The notes under the pieces: model-generated | Told to the model about the DNA's origin: nothing | The model's database searches: none | Seen by the model: the letters and a program-made list of their open reading frames with translations, nothing else | DNA from: Cyathus striatus | Lineage: Eukaryota > Basidiomycota > Agaricomycetes > Agaricales > Nidulariaceae | Reading direction: 5' to 3' | Assembly (NCBI GenBank): GCA_025738555.1 | Contig: JAOVFP010000003.1 | Coordinates: 2,108,001 to 2,172,000, forward strand | DNA length: 64,000 nucleotides | Shown: positions 9,434 to 22,454 of the stretch, in pieces | How positions within the stretch are numbered: the first letter of the stretch is position 1 | Layout of the letters: every line of letters starts with the position of its first letter | Made by a program: the position numbers and the translations under genes

Positions 9434-11769
9434 ATGACAAGGGACTCATGGGCTACCGACACACAGCGTGATTGGCTCTTGGAAAGGTTACCAGCCTATC
9501 TCCGGGCGAGGGACTTGAGAGATATGAATAAGTGGCTCCAACACTTATACAGAGAATGGGCAGAGGAGTGGGGACTACCGAAAGATGTAACCTGGCATGA
9601 AAGGCATACAGTAAGCATTGTCCAATAATTATATGTATATAGTAACTTACAGTCGCTTACTATCACAGCAACTGAGTAATTGGTTTCGGAATAATATCCG
9701 TGACTCTACTGCAATGACTCGAGGTACCCCAGACACCAAACCAGTAAAGGTGCGGAAGCGACTCCTTTATGAGTGGCAGGTCTACCACAAGCTCTACTCA
9801 GACCACATTGAGACCTTCATAAATGCTGAGTGGGATGAATACTGTTCTTCAGTTCCACAAGGTGTAAAGCTGGCAAAGTCGCAGTCCCAGGTCAAAGATG
9901 AAGTGGTCCAGAAACTCTATGACATAGAAGATGAGAGCATCAAGAATGAAGTCAAATCTCACCATGAAATGATGCAAAATAGACACTACAAAGACGACTT
10001 GGAGATTGAGAATGAAGTGCCTAGTAACAAATCATATGAGAAGTAAGTAACGTGTTTTTGAATACATTCACTTACACATAAGTACCCTTAGAGCAATAAA
10101 AAGACTTCCTGCTTCAATCACTTCAAGAATTGAAAAATTCCAGGAATTAACTGGGTGGAACTTTACCGTTTTTGCTGGTGGTCCAAGACCTCTTCGAGGT
10201 GGAGATATTGATACACTAATGTAAGTCAGCTTTTGTAGTTAGCTTGTCTAAATTTTCGAATACTCACATTTTACATGGAGCTGTCACTTCGGTCTTGATC
10301 CAGATGGAAACAACTGGGCACAATTGTTAGGTACAGATGAGTTCATGAAAAGTATTGAGAACAAGTTCAATGACTTTCTATATAAATGTTTCTGTAAGTT
10401 CATGGATACACTTTCATGTTTATAACAAGTTCGTAACTGACTTACATACCAAAGCTAAGGAAGAACACGATTCAAGAAGTCTTGCTAGCAGTTCGGGGCA
10501 ATCATCCTCATCTAGTTCAGTGGATGGACCGGCCAGTTCTGAAGGTGGAAGTAGCTTGGATGAGGGGGAGGAAGAAAACGGTGCTGATGGGGGTGAGAAG
10601 GATATCGAACAGCAGGCTGAGACACCCAAACTCAACCTTCCTATCGAATATATTATGACATCCAATGGTCAACGTATGTCCAAATACGATGCAACAGGGA
10701 ATGACAATATTGCTGCGAACCAGCAGTTTCTCGCGGAGTTAGGATTAGGACCTCCACCACCTCGCGACAAAGGAACGAAGCAGTTCCGAACCCTGAAGAA
10801 AACGAAATCACGCAATAGTTCCAATGGTGTACAACAATCTGCATGTGTAGAACAGAAGAAGTATGTACTCATGTGTTTTATTTTGACAGCTAAGTACTTA
10901 CTTTGGATTGTATTTCATCTTCAGAACTACTCCGGGGTCACCAATCATCGATGAAAATATCATTCCCATGTCAAGAAGCTCCGACTCAGACAATCAGCGA
11001 ACAGCGAATGAAGTTCCCAGGTAGGCTGTCAATTGATTCACTTCGTACATATCTAACTAACTCCTTTTAACATGAAGCAATACTCCTACCACTGAATGTG
11101 ATGTGCAAGGCGCTGGTGGTACTGGTGCACTGAGCGAGCAGAACTGCACAGCTGAAAAGTAAGTATTCTTGAAATAATTTGTACTTGTAGATTTTATATA
11201 TGTCTTGGATAGTGGCAGTGATCGTACAATTACGGCTACTACAGGGGAAAATGTCAGGCCGCTTCCAGACTATGCACAGGTATACATAGACTACCTCAAT
11301 AAGGTATCATCAGACCGACGCTGGGAATCCCTAGTGACTGAGTGGAAGCATTTTGAGCTGAAGAAACCCAACATATTAGTAAGTATTCACTTCAGTGCAC
11401 AGTTCTGAAGCTTACCTATACTGCTAGCCCTTCTCTACTACTAATTGTCCTATGGAAGTGTCCTGGTGGATCCAGCATCACTGTAGCCCATCAGTTATAC
11501 TGAGTATAACAGCAGCGAAATACGGCCCTACCTGGATGGTCTGGTGGACCTCTATTCAACCACAGTGGTGGTGCCTTTCAGACACACTTACGAAGTCTGT
11601 GCCATCAGAGGGTTTGGAGTGGACTTCGTTGTTCCGTGGGGGGCCACTGGGATTGTGTTGTGTTATTATATCATTATCGTGGTGGGTTTCTGCAATTAAG
11701 CAGGTACCAGATGACTCAGCAGAGGACCTTTGGAGCGCTGTCAAAGATTTCACCTGTTGTGATTTTTGA
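9434..11769 (+). CDS. Nine-exon protein of an Agaricomycete-expanded family, function unknown
   Basis: Exons 9434-9610, 9669-10042, 10092-10220, 10281-10393, 10455-10860, 10925-11020, 11078-11158, 11213-11378 and 11428-11769 join in phase with GT..AG introns of 48-63 nt to give 627 residues without a stop. The start at 9434 opens the first conserved block (WATDTQRDWLLERLPAYL). Further landmarks are RKRLLYEWQVYHKLY in exon 2, TGWNFTVFAGGPRP in exon 3, a Ser/Glu/Asp-rich low-complexity middle in exon 5, and a Trp-rich end with WMVWWTSIQPQW and a SLSWW motif. From memory this layout matches a large family of uncharacterised proteins in mushroom-forming fungi, often near transposons. I know no biochemical role, and see no catalytic signature or signal peptide. 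It is the best-preserved gene in the left half of the window, which argues for recent origin or selection. Confidence 0.8.
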
Positions 11770-13818
11770 GTGTTTGATTTAAGTGTAAATGAGAACTTAA
11801 GATTGCTAGTGCCTCATACAGAGGGTTTATATACATAATAGACAAGTAACTACTATTTTCTAGTGTATGCTACTATATTCTACCAAATCCTACTCCAGAT
11901 ACTCCCATAATCTCCCTGTATATTCCAACATGTGCTGCTACGTTCTCCAATGATCCCCTACCCTCTCGCTTACATAACATGTGACTAATCTGCTAGATAT
12001 CAAAGTGCCGGCTGAAATCCCAACATCACCTGGGTTTTGCAGCAAATTAATGCCCTACCCATACCTGTAGGAGCCAAACAGGCCAGAGAGAATGGTTCAG
12101 AGCCTACAAAACTAAAGAAACGGTGTGTGATATTTGATAAGTATGCTATGTGTTATGACATTGAAACTACATAATCTGTCGAACAGCGCAAGGAAATAGC
12201 CAATGAATGTGTGTGAATGCTGCATTCATCACATCGATACTTAACAAGACCTTTCAATTTATCATATGTTTCAGAATATTGTTACCAATGCTCCGAGTTA
12301 CTAATCATTTTAATTCTCTTTGATGATGGCTTATGTTCAATTTAGTTCCTTTCTAATTTTAAAACCAATACATATTTACATACAATCTTTTACATTTATG
12401 ATACAAATTTTGATTCACTTACGTTCCTTAAACATTTGCCAATAGTTTGTAGACAATCCATTTCTTTACTTATATTAAAGAGTTCTTTGATATGCTTCAG
12501 CATTGTTAATTTTAAATAAAACTGGTGAGCAGTGGTGAGTGTGGGCGGTACCGATCAAACCAGCTGCAAGCAGAGCGCTTGTTTGATGATGTAAATGTTG
12601 TCGGTTGTGCTTCCAACAATGTTCCTGTGCTACAGCTCAAGTGCCTTCAAACTTCTTCTTGCCCCTACACAATATAACAAATTAAAGTTCCCTTACTCAC
12701 CCCCCTGACATTGCCAAATATTGTCCAAATAAGTTGTACTCTATTATTTCGAGATGTCACCCAAATACTTACATTATTCTTACTCAGACTTCGGTAAATA
12801 CAAGTGATGCAGGCAGAATGACAAGGGAGATTGTAATGAAACCCAGACTTCTTCAGTCACTCTAGTTCGTTCAATAACTTCAATTTAATCTCTGATTCAA
12901 CTCCCTTACTTGCTCTCAAGCTCTACTCAAGCTTGTAAATCATCCAGTGATATATTCATTTGCATCAGTAAGCTTTAAAAACAAACTCAATATTTAAATT
13001 TTTATTCGAAGTTGGGCTTTGACAGCTAATCAGTGCTAGGGCTGTACACCGTACCATATATGGTATACGGGGGTACGTGTTGCGATCACAAGACGGTTAC
13101 GGTATGTCCGTAACTGTACCATATCTGAACATCTTTTATATCTCGGAATAATGGTACAGTACTGTCAACGGTCAAATACAGCATATACAATTGATACGGC
13201 ACAGTAGTGTCGCCATGGTTTGAATTTTACCGGTTTTGTGGAGTTGACAACGGAGGGGTTGAGTTAAGCTGTACCTGAGTGATGAACTCAACTCAACTTG
13301 CGACTAAGTCATCGACTTACATATAAAACATATCTTATTGTGATTTTTACTAGTAAAACTCAATCTTAAAGAAAATATAAATGATATATCCTATCTTATG
13401 CATGTACACAAGCTTACAGCGTTTTTTATAATATAATTCATGTTTGAAGTCATAATTGTTGCAGTTAAATAAAAGTGAAAGTTGTAGGAATACAAGCGCC
13501 TATTGCACAGGGCTGACATTGTGTGCGCACGCTTGGTGGCAGGCGCCTACCAGTAAGTTACCAAAGTAAAGATATGAATCATGGCATAATATTCATAAAA
13601 TATCATAATTAATGCCAAGATCATGTAGAAATTATCCTGAATTCAAAGGTGTGCCATAGTGACTTGATACACAAAATATGCCGCTGTACGGAGCAGACTG
13701 CATTGGAAGGCTGATATATGAGACTTTTGTGCGACTTAAACTGACTAAGTCGATTTCGAATCGACCTCTTTGGGAAGTCGAGTCATGAGAACCAGAAGTC
13801 AACAATGTCGACTCAACT
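11770..13818. other. Intergenic region with a possible coding scrap
   Basis: Mostly AT-rich sequence without a gene. At about 12025-12150 the plus strand reads as a short protein-like stretch (WVLQQINALPIPVGAKQA) with no start or splice context, perhaps a relic. From about 13040 to 13800 there are GTACGG/GTACCG-rich and ACTCAACTC-type short repeats that also occur around 15490-15640, so the TIR element at 13819 sits inside an older repetitive patch. Confidence 0.35.
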
Positions 13819-15487
13819 CAGTAATTTACACTCCCCCTGGAGGTCTGTACGGATCCGCACGGAATCCGTACAGATCCGTGCGGATTCCGTACGGAATTTT
13901 CGAATCTGTGCGGAATCCGTACAGATCCGTACAGACCTGTGTGGGTTACATACAGAATTTAAATAGTAGTAATTTTTATTGTTTGAGGTGATAATTCTGT
14001 GTGGATTAATGTAACAATGGAATGGGAATGTATAGTATCACACTCAACACTTAGTGTTATACTTAATGCATAGTGTCACAGTTAATGTATAGTGTCACAC
14101 TCAATACTTAGTGTAACACTCAATGCTTAGTGTCACACTCAATGCTTAGTGTCATGCTCAATGCTTAGTGTCACACTCAATGCTTAGTGTCATGCTCAAT
14201 GCTTAGTGTCACACTCAATGCTTAGTGTCACGCTCAATGCATAGTGTCACACTTAACGCACAGTGTCACGCTCAATGCTTAGCGTCACGCTCAATGCTTA
14301 GTGTCACACTCAATGTTTAGCGTCACGCTCAATGCTTAGCATCACGCTCAATGCTTAGTGTCACGCTCAATGCTTAGTGTCACGCTCAATGCTTAGCATC
14401 ACACTCAATGCTTAGTGTCACGCTCAATGCTTAGCATCACGCTCAATGCTTAGTGTCACGCTCAATGCTTAGCGTCACGCTCAATGCTTAGTGTCACGCT
14501 CAATGCTTAGCGTCACGCTCAATGCTTAGTGTCACGCTCAATGCTTAGCATCACGCTCAATGCTTAGCGTCACACTCAATGCTTAGTGTCACACTTAATG
14601 CTTAGTGTCACACTTAATGCTTAGCATCACACTCAATGATTAGTGTCACACTCAATGCTTAGCATCACCCTCAATGCATAGTGTCACACTTAATGCTTAG
14701 CATCACACTTAATGCTTAGTGTCACGCTCAATGCGTAGTGTCACACTCAATGCTTAGTGTCACGCTCAATGCTGTCACACTTAATGCTTAGCATCACACT
14801 TAATGCTTAGTGTCACGCTTAATGCATAGTGTCACACTTAATGTTTAGTGTCACACTCAATGCTTAGTGTCACGCTCAATGCATAGTGTCACGCTTAATG
14901 CATAGCGTCACACTCAATGCATAGTGTCACGCTCAATGCATAGTGTCACACTCAATGCATAGTGTCACACTTAATGCATAGTGTCACACTTAATGCTTAG
15001 TGTCACACTCAATGCTTAGTGTCACACTTAATGCATAGTGTCACACTTAATGCTTAGTGTCACACTCAATGCTTAGTGTCACATTCAATGCATAGTGTCA
15101 CACTTAATGCTTAGCGTCACGCTCAACACATAGTGTCACACTCAATGCATAGTGTCACGCTTAATGCTTAGTGTCACGCTTCATGCACAGTGTCACACTT
15201 AATGCTTAGTGTCACACAATTTTCTATTCTAATTTTCCAAAAGAAAATAAGTATAATAAAATTCTGTACAGATTCTGTACAGAATCTGTACAGAATTTTT
15301 CAGGTCTGTAATGCGGAATTCTGCGTAATCCGCACGGAATTTTCGATTCTGTGCAGATTCCGCACAGAATCAAAAAAACCTCTGCCAAATCTGTGCAGAT
15401 TCCGCACAGACTCCGAAAATTCCGTACGGATTCCGCACGGATTCCGCGCGGATCCGTACAGAACACCCGGCTAAGTGTAAAGAGCTC
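13819..15487 (+). mobile_element. Non-autonomous TIR element with internal minisatellite, copy 1
   Basis: The element starts CAGTAATTTACACTCCCCC and ends with the reverse complement of GAGCTCTTTACACTTAGCC. The 8-bp sequence ACTCAACT stands directly outside both ends (13811-13818 and 15488-15495). The two ends match each other over about 40 bp as inverted repeats with TCTGTACGGATCCGC in common. There is no open frame that could be a transposase. The inner flanks are rich in TCCGCACGGA/TCTGTACAGA palindromes and surround a long 19-bp tandem array. The 8-bp target duplication fits hAT-type or KDZ-type elements; which one is not decidable from this copy. The second copy lies inverted at 52974-53870. 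Confidence 0.75.
14031..15217 (+). repeat. 19-bp minisatellite array, about 60 units
   Basis: The unit is close to CTTAGTGTCACACTCAATG, repeated head to tail with variants at a few positions (CACACT/CACGCT, CTTAG/CATAG, GTGT/GCAT/GCGT). It fills the middle of the TIR element. The variants are intermixed, not blocked, suggesting repeated slippage or unequal exchange. Confidence 0.95.
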
Positions 15488-17050
15488 ACTCAACTCAACT
15501 TTTTTTGGTCCCACTTGTACGGTTTGCGGTTTTTGAGTCGAACCGTGGCAACACTACGGCACAGTGGATTTTTGTATTTATGTATGAAGTTCTGAGTGTG
15601 GAAATATTTGCCGTAACCGTGATTCGGCTGTGTCATAACTTTGGGGTGTCATAATTCCAAATTTTGCGGCTCCTTCCACATATATATGTACTAATGCATA
15701 TAATTATTCATTTATATGTTTCTAAACAAACATATGCCCTGTTATTGATATTTTATAACCTATTTTCTGTCTGTTCTTTCTATTGTCTTCCGTTTCGGAG
15801 AGGTTTCCCACGATTTCCCATGCTTACTGGGAGTGAACAAGAAGTACATTCACAAGCATCATTAGCCGTGTCACCTTGTATTTATGTTGTGGCCACACTG
15901 AAGTGTAAATTAAAAATGTGCACTACATGTACCACTGCAGTATCTCTATTTATGTCTAAAATTCTGAAGGTGAGTGAACATTGTTCTCACAATTTGAATT
16001 GGTGTTATCATGTTTATATTATCATACCCACTTTCATGCACATTTTTCATTGCTGATATGTCATGTGACTTCCATCAAGCGTGTCAACACATCTGCCATT
16101 GAACAATCTCAACAATCTCAACATTGGACCAAATTCATATTACTCTCGAACATCGGATACCGTGAAAGAAATATCAGGAGATTGACTACAGTCCAGCAAA
16201 GCAATGGTACTTGCTACATGTAAACATATGAACACTTGAAATACAAGATTCAAAGCAATTTCAAAGTATAAGGCTTCGTAAGCCGTGTCTTGCAGTGTTT
16301 GTCAGGTAAACAGACAATATACTCATTGATTTATAAGTCAACTGAAAGAGTTTGCACTACAAGTATCAGTGATACAGTTACATTCATATAGTAATAGGTT
16401 AGTACTAGCGATGAAGTACTATCTGTACAAAACAAATATAATAGCATAGATATTGCATGTGTGCAAATTGTGAGCACACTGCACCACCTACCTTCAGATT
16501 TGTACTTACAAAATAAGATATTTCTGCAGCACTAGCATTCTGTTGTGTATTGGTTGTAATTATACAGATGGTATGGTACATGACTCTTACTCACATTAGC
16601 ACAGACATATAATGATATTACTACATGGACAGCTTATGTAGCAATATAAATGGTGATGTATATCATATCCATGGCTATAGAATTGTGTTCTCTCAAGCTA
16701 TGTATGCAAATTCCTGACACTTCAGCATAACCACAACAAAATCATTATATATACATAAATGGACACTTCTCAAAAAGCTATATACTCAAAATGGATTATG
16801 ATAGCACTAATTATACTGTAGAAATTAATACAAAGATTGAATGGGATGCAGATATCAATAAAAGTAACCCCTATGATACACATATCCCTTGTTCACTCAC
16901 CTCCATTAGCGTGGGAAATTCCTCGGTATAGGAAGACGAGAGGAAGAGGTAACAAAAATGGGCTATAAGACAACAATCATAGGGCACATGTTTTTAAAAA
17001 TGACATACACATGAATTCTGCTATGTAATAGTACCTATGTATTGAGAAAA
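15488..17050. other. Intergenic region, nothing clear
   Basis: AT-rich sequence with short open frames only. Near 15530-15640 are GTCGAACCGTGG and CCGTAACCGTGATTCGG motifs resembling the foldback repeat family seen at 39.3, 50.3 and 61 kb. No gene, promoter or RNA is supported. Confidence 0.4.
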
Positions 17051-17054
17051 AATG

Positions 17055-17420
17055 AAAAATAGAGGGTTTTTCCGAATTATGACACCCTGAAGTTGTGACA
17101 TAATTTTTCCACACTTATGCCACTCTGAATGGGAAATTAATCACCATACTGTAGTGTGGTTGCCATAGTCTACAGTTTTTCTTCAGTTTTCCGCATTTTC
17201 ACTGTACAATTTTTATCTTATGTATAAATAATTGTCTCTGAATGTTATAATATCGATAACATGGTCATAAATCAATGTAGAAGCTATGTTTTTCATAAAA
17301 TGTTTTCTTCAATGTATTCCCATGTGTTTCCCATGCTTGGTTGATGTGCTTTAAATATACTACATAACAATCTTACAGCATTTTCAATCCACCTTTAGAA
17401 TTTAATCATCTTTGCTCTGT
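17055..17420 (+). repeat. Partial copy of the GTAGTTCGG-type foldback repeat family
   Basis: The run from GGGAAATTAATCACCATACTGTAG through TTGCCATAGTCTACAG to CCCATGCTTGGTTGATGTGCTTTA closely parallels 50455-50700 and 62100-62350. It is one arm only; I see no matching inverted arm next to it. Confidence 0.65.
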
Positions 17421-17726
17421 TGTACTCTTCATTATATGTATAATATCAGTACAAATAAATTTTATTTTGTGTGGAGACACAAATGACAAGCCATGTTCTT
17501 TCAGCTCAAAGAGGTATGAAATTAAAATATATTAGGATATATGGTAGATAATCACCAAACATTGAAAGCTGATAGATAATATTATGTCACTGCTATGAAA
17601 TTCATGAACTAGCAGCAATAAATGACTTGAATTATATTAAATAATAATCAAAAGCAATATCTAATATTCAAATGGAACTGAGCACCTTAATGTATTCAAA
17701 CAATAGTAATAAGTAAAACCAAATAG

Positions 17727-18100
17727 TGATTGTTTATGGTTGCCTATAGTATTCTTAGTAGTACTATTCAAATAGAATGAATAAATGATTGTTTATGATT
17801 GCCTATAGTATTATTAGTAGTACTATTAAAATAGAGTGAATAAATGATTGTTTATGATTGCCTATAGTATTGTTAGTAGTACTATTCAAATAGAATGAAT
17901 CAATGATTGTTTATGATTGCCTATAGTATTATTAGTAGTACTATCCAAATAGAATAAATAAATGATTGTTTATGATTGCCTATAGTATTATTAGTAGTAC
18001 TATCCAAATAGAATGAATCAATGATTGTTTATGATTGCCTATAGTATTGTTAGTAGTACTATTCAAATAGAATGAATCAATGATTGTTTATGATTGTCTG
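17727..18100 (+). repeat. 59-bp tandem repeat, six units plus a partial
   Basis: Units begin TGATTGTTTATGATTGCC at 17727, 17786, 17845, 17904, 17963 and 18022, with a truncated seventh at 18081. Each contains AGTATTATTAGTAGTACTA. The spacing is exactly 59 bp and the units differ at only a few positions. Confidence 0.95.
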
Positions 18101-18156
18101 AAGTAAGTAGTATTACTAGTACACATACAATAAAAGACAATCATATAACCCTGCTA

Positions 18157-19055
18157 TTATATGATTGTATTTAGCTGACACTTATGCATGCGAGACCTCA
18201 GATGACGATTCCACTGAAGAATCCACAGATCAACTTGGTAATTAATCCTTATGAGAGTGAGATCAGCTATTGTTGCAAATGGGGAGCAACACTCACAGCT
18301 CGTGCATTTCAAGCACTGAAAAGAGAATCTGTTTTCCATTGTCATGAAAGGAGACACTATGGATGATGTGGTTATGAGATGGCATCCTTGCATACTCTTC
18401 GAGGTCACCTATAATTTTTGTAAGTGTCAAGAAACAAAGGTATTCAAAATGTCATACCTCCAGAGTTGACTGACCACACCACCAAACAGCCGGTTCCAAT
18501 ACTAGCAAGACTTTGGCCACTCTTGTCAAATGTAATCTCCTCCACGTGATGTTCATGTGCCTCTGTAACACTTTTGCAGACGAACTAAAGAAAAAATGAA
18601 CAAATGAAAAAAAAAAACTAAGGGAGAGTTACCTTGGTGGTTTCATAGTGAAATACCATGATGGAGCCATCTGCAAACCCTACAGCAAACCTCGAACACA
18701 TGCCTTCAAGTTCTGGCATCCAAACTGCAGCTGATACAGGACCATGGAATACTAGACTAACGGTCTGGAGAATTACTCCGCTAGACATATCCCAAATGAC
18801 AAATGTACCATCTTCAGCTAGTAGTACATCATTAAGTCTATATTTATTTAAAACATAAGGAGACAATAACTTCGATGAATCTGGACACAATTTGAGGTAC
18901 CCATAAGTGAACTCTTGTTTTTTTTCATTTCCATTCTTTGCAATGGCCTTGAATAATAATGATTTGTGCCAAGGGGCACTTGGTTTCATTATTCTAATCT
19001 CCAACATATCTACCAGCATATAGTCCCCATCTGAACAGCCCCACTTGGTCCCCAC
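18157..19055 (-). pseudogene. WD40-repeat protein gene, N-terminally truncated
   Basis: The minus-strand exon 19055-18633 encodes beta-propeller-like segments (GTFVIWDMSSG, FAVGFADGSIMVFHYE). Introns lead to 18584-18458 (VEEITFDKSGQSLAS, LVVWSV), to 18408-18297 (IIHSVSFHDNGKQILFS), and probably to 18233-18157 (LWILQWNRHLRSRM). The first two junctions keep phase; the last is off by one base. WD40 proteins are scaffolds; no partner can be named. The usual opening propeller blades (ASGSDDG type) are missing, so the gene is 5'-truncated or starts in an exon I cannot find. It is related in style to the plus-strand WD40 gene at 31635. Confidence 0.6.
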
Positions 19056-19862
19056 TCAGTTAATCCATTAAGCCTAGTCCATACCCTTGTTCCACCTCAT
19101 ATCCATTTTTTCTTTTATTTGTTTCTTTCTTTCAGTCCAACTAAGTCCTACTTTATGTGTATCTACTATAGCTACATGAATATTAATTACTATCTATGTA
19201 TTGTATCTACAGGAACATGGGAGTAAGAAAGAGAGAGAGGGAAAGTGTCCACATGATGCAGCACTTGCTTTGCAGTATGACCCAACTGAAGGGCAGGTTG
19301 CTGTGGGTTGCTGTGACCAGCCCTAAATGCCAGCACTATCTCTGCATCCACAATGACCTGCCCTCCAGCTGGGCCCTATCACAAAGCAACTCTCGAACCA
19401 TGGGAATATTTTTTCTCTCTCTCTTTCATACCACCATGTTCCCTGTAGCTACAGTAGTTTACTAGTATTCAGAGTACATAGTGTAGTATTATAGGTAGAC
19501 AGAATAAAATGTATACCAATACAACGTTTTCAGCATGAATGAGTGCCATTAGTATTGTAAGGAACAGTTCCCCGCTTGAGTATTGTCCTCAACCTGATAG
19601 TACTAACCTCCATTAGTATTACCCCTGCTCGCTTGCCCTCTATTATTGTGTATCCTAGATATGGTATTCTTATAATGTAAGTATGTCGTTGTGTCTCACT
19701 GGCATACTAGTATACTAACAGAATAATTAGGTCCTATTGTATTCCCTGGATATGGTATTATATGGGTATGCTAATCTGTTCTACTGGTGTAATAGTATAT
19801 ACTAACACAATAACCAGGTGTTATTTAATGCAACATTGGCAGGCCATGCTGCTCATTCAAAC
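19056..19862. other. Intergenic region upstream of the seven-exon gene
   Basis: No gene supported. Contains a CAGCACTTGC/CCAACTGAAGG stretch of more balanced composition near 19250-19400 and AT-rich sequence with several TATGGTATTAT-like repeats at 19660-19770. Presumably holds the promoter of the next gene. Confidence 0.35.
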
Positions 19863-22454
19863 ATGTCGAACAATGAAGCCCCTCCCATGGGCAGCCTTCC
19901 CAATCCTATTCAAACAAGGCACAGGAGTAGGACAAGAGCAGCCGAGCAGGTACGTCAGGTCATAAACGACCGTTGTATGAATTCTTACATTTTCTCTTCA
20001 GATTACTACTGCAGGTCCTCTTGTAGATGCTGGCCATCCATACCATCCTGTTCCACCAAGGCTGCAGGGCAAGACGAGACTTGCTAGTGAGCAAGTATGT
20101 CCAGTCATACACTCCCATTATATGTATTCTTACACCCGGTTTTTTAGATTACTGGTACAGGCCCTCCCATAGATCCCAGCCATCCATATCAGCCTGTTCC
20201 AGCAGTGGTGGCATGTCTGTCTCTGCTGCCTGTCACGTTGGCTCACCCCCAGTCCTCTCTGGGGAGCATTGTTCATCCACCCCCAGCATTACCCCCACCT
20301 ATTCCACCAGTAGTGGCACATCCACCTCTGCTGCCTGGAATGTTGGCTCTCCTCCAGTCCTCTCTGGGGAGCATTGTTCGTCCACCCCCAGCACTACCCC
20401 TGCCTATTCCACCAATGGTGGCACATCCATTGCTGCTACCTGGAGCAGTGGTGCATGGTAGCATTATTGCTCCACCTTCACCTCCTTCCATCCCAGGAGC
20501 CTTTCATGAGAGTCATCCACCAGACTGTATTATCTCAATGCAGGTTGATAATGTCAACCATTTGTCATCCAGCTCTCAACAGCCTGTCATGCCCAATGAG
20601 CTAGTTATGCCTCAACAAGATTCTTCTTCCAGCATGGCAGTAGATCACCTGCAGATTAACCAGCCTTCCATCGTACAGCAACAGGCCAATCCAACTCCTA
20701 TCCCCCATCAGCAGGAAATGATGGAGGTCAATGCTCATTATCAGAACGGTCAGCCTACCATCCCACCACAGCTAGCTGGTGCTCCTCCCCACCACCAGCT
20801 GGACGGTCCACCTCAGCAACCGGCCGACCCTGCTCTCAACCACATTCAGCAGGATGGCCTACCTCCTGCCCTTCAGCAGCTGGCCGACCCTGCTTCCAAT
20901 CATGCTCAGCAGGATGGCCCACCTACTGCCTCTCATTCTCAACAGTCAGCTGGCCCTGCTCCCAACGTCCACCAGCAGGATGGCCCACTTCCTGCCCCAC
21001 ACCAGCTGGCTGGTCCTGCTCCCAACGTCCACCAGCAGGACAGCCCATCTCCCACCCCACACCAGCTGGCTGGTCCTGTTCTCAATGTCCATCTTTCTCC
21101 CAAACAGGTGAGGTCTTACATAGTAGTGCACCTCGTACTAACATTGTTAGTTAACAATGGCTATGCAATATATAATGGCTTCAGTTGACATATCCATTCG
21201 AGAGATTATTTTGGAATTTCGCTCCACTGAAAGTCCCCAAGGCAAAGGCAAAGGCAAAGGTCAAGCATCATCTCCTTCAGAGGATGTAGATGACCCCATG
21301 GATAGCAGGGATGAAACCGAGAACAATGTTCAAGGCAATAACGGTGTCCTAGTCCCTTCCCCAAGAAAGTATAAGAAAAAGGAAGAACATGATCAGATGT
21401 TTGACGTATGTTCATGTCTCCATCCTTCAACACATAGGTTAACCTTTTTGTAGCAACATCTCTGCACCTACCTGAATGAGATGAAGGGGCTGTGGTACAC
21501 TCACACTTCGGGATTTGTCTGTCCATCTACAGAAGAACTCGAACAGTTCAGGGACCACAAGCTGGCTCTAGATGCAGCATTGCCAAAATTGGATTGGATG
21601 GTGCCCTTGACTTCTGAGTGGAACAGGGAGATGATTCGGCTCCTTGCCTTGGATTACCAGATTGTGCTAAATGGTCAAATCAATTTCCATGTTCCTAAGG
21701 GAGAAGGGACAATGGTGAAGCTGGCGAAGAGGATCAGTGAAAGACTATGACGGAGTGTTCGAAAGTACAGGGACTTACGGCGAAGTATCGATCCCGAAAA
21801 GAAGTCTGAGTTAGCTATCACTGAAGCTCAAGAGAAAGCAAGGAATCATAGGTTTACTTGTTGGGAAGGGGTATGTGTATAGTTTAACTTCATATTACTT
21901 TCACATACTGAATGCACTTAGATGTGGAAATGCAGAGGGAAAGTTGTTTTGGCTCGCCTGACAAATAACACTGAAAACCATCAGTTTCTGAGGGGTGTCA
22001 AACACATCCACAATGCATTTGGAGCTATGGGGATGAGCTCAGATGAAACCGAAGTTGAAGGTACAAGTACCCAAAACAAAGTTGTTCATCAAAAGAAGAA
22101 AGCCTGGCTTAACAATAGTATTTCTCTGTTGTTCCGGGATGTGGAGGCATATGGCACTGGACTAAGAAAGGGGGGTGAAAATGTTCATTGCCACAGGGAG
22201 TACACTGTGGCTTCATCTGAGGCTCCTCCACCTAAGATGAATGAACCATCACCAGAACAGATATGCATTACCGGACTTCCATTAAATTATTATGATATGA
22301 CTTGGTACAAAGCCCTTAGTGCGGGAAACAAAGCTGCTGTTGAGGCCAGTCCTGTCAAAGATCTGCCTGATATGGTATGTTACTCTCTCGTACTTAAGTG
22401 TTTATGAGTCTGATGATTGTTCATTTATTTCAACAGTCTGTACTGAAGAAGTAA
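19863..22454 (+). pseudogene. Seven-exon unknown gene with Pro/Gln-rich N-half and one internal TGA
   Basis: Exons 19863-19949, 20002-20094, 20148-21107, 21151-21405, 21454-21870, 21922-22374 and 22437-22454 all join in phase 0 (760 codons plus stop). Exon 2 and the start of exon 3 are copies of each other (ITTAGPLVDAGHPYHPVP and ITGTGPPIDPSHPYQPVP). Residues of exon 3 are almost all Pro, Gln, His, Ala and Ser with repeats around HQQDGP. Exon 4 is basic/acidic (KGKGKGQ, RKYKKKEEHDQ). Exons 5-6 look globular, with LTSEWNREMIRLLALDY and a later LPLNYYDMTWYKALS motif. One TGA at 21748-21750 interrupts exon 5; the frame stays open on both sides. I do not recognise a function; the LPxNxYxxxWYxxLS motif recurs in uncharacterised proteins of mushroom-forming fungi, as I remember it. 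Confidence 0.65.

Noticed and set aside
14031..15217. CRISPR-like regular repeats
   Set aside because: Units are directly adjacent with no unique spacers, inside a eukaryotic TIR element; this is a minisatellite.
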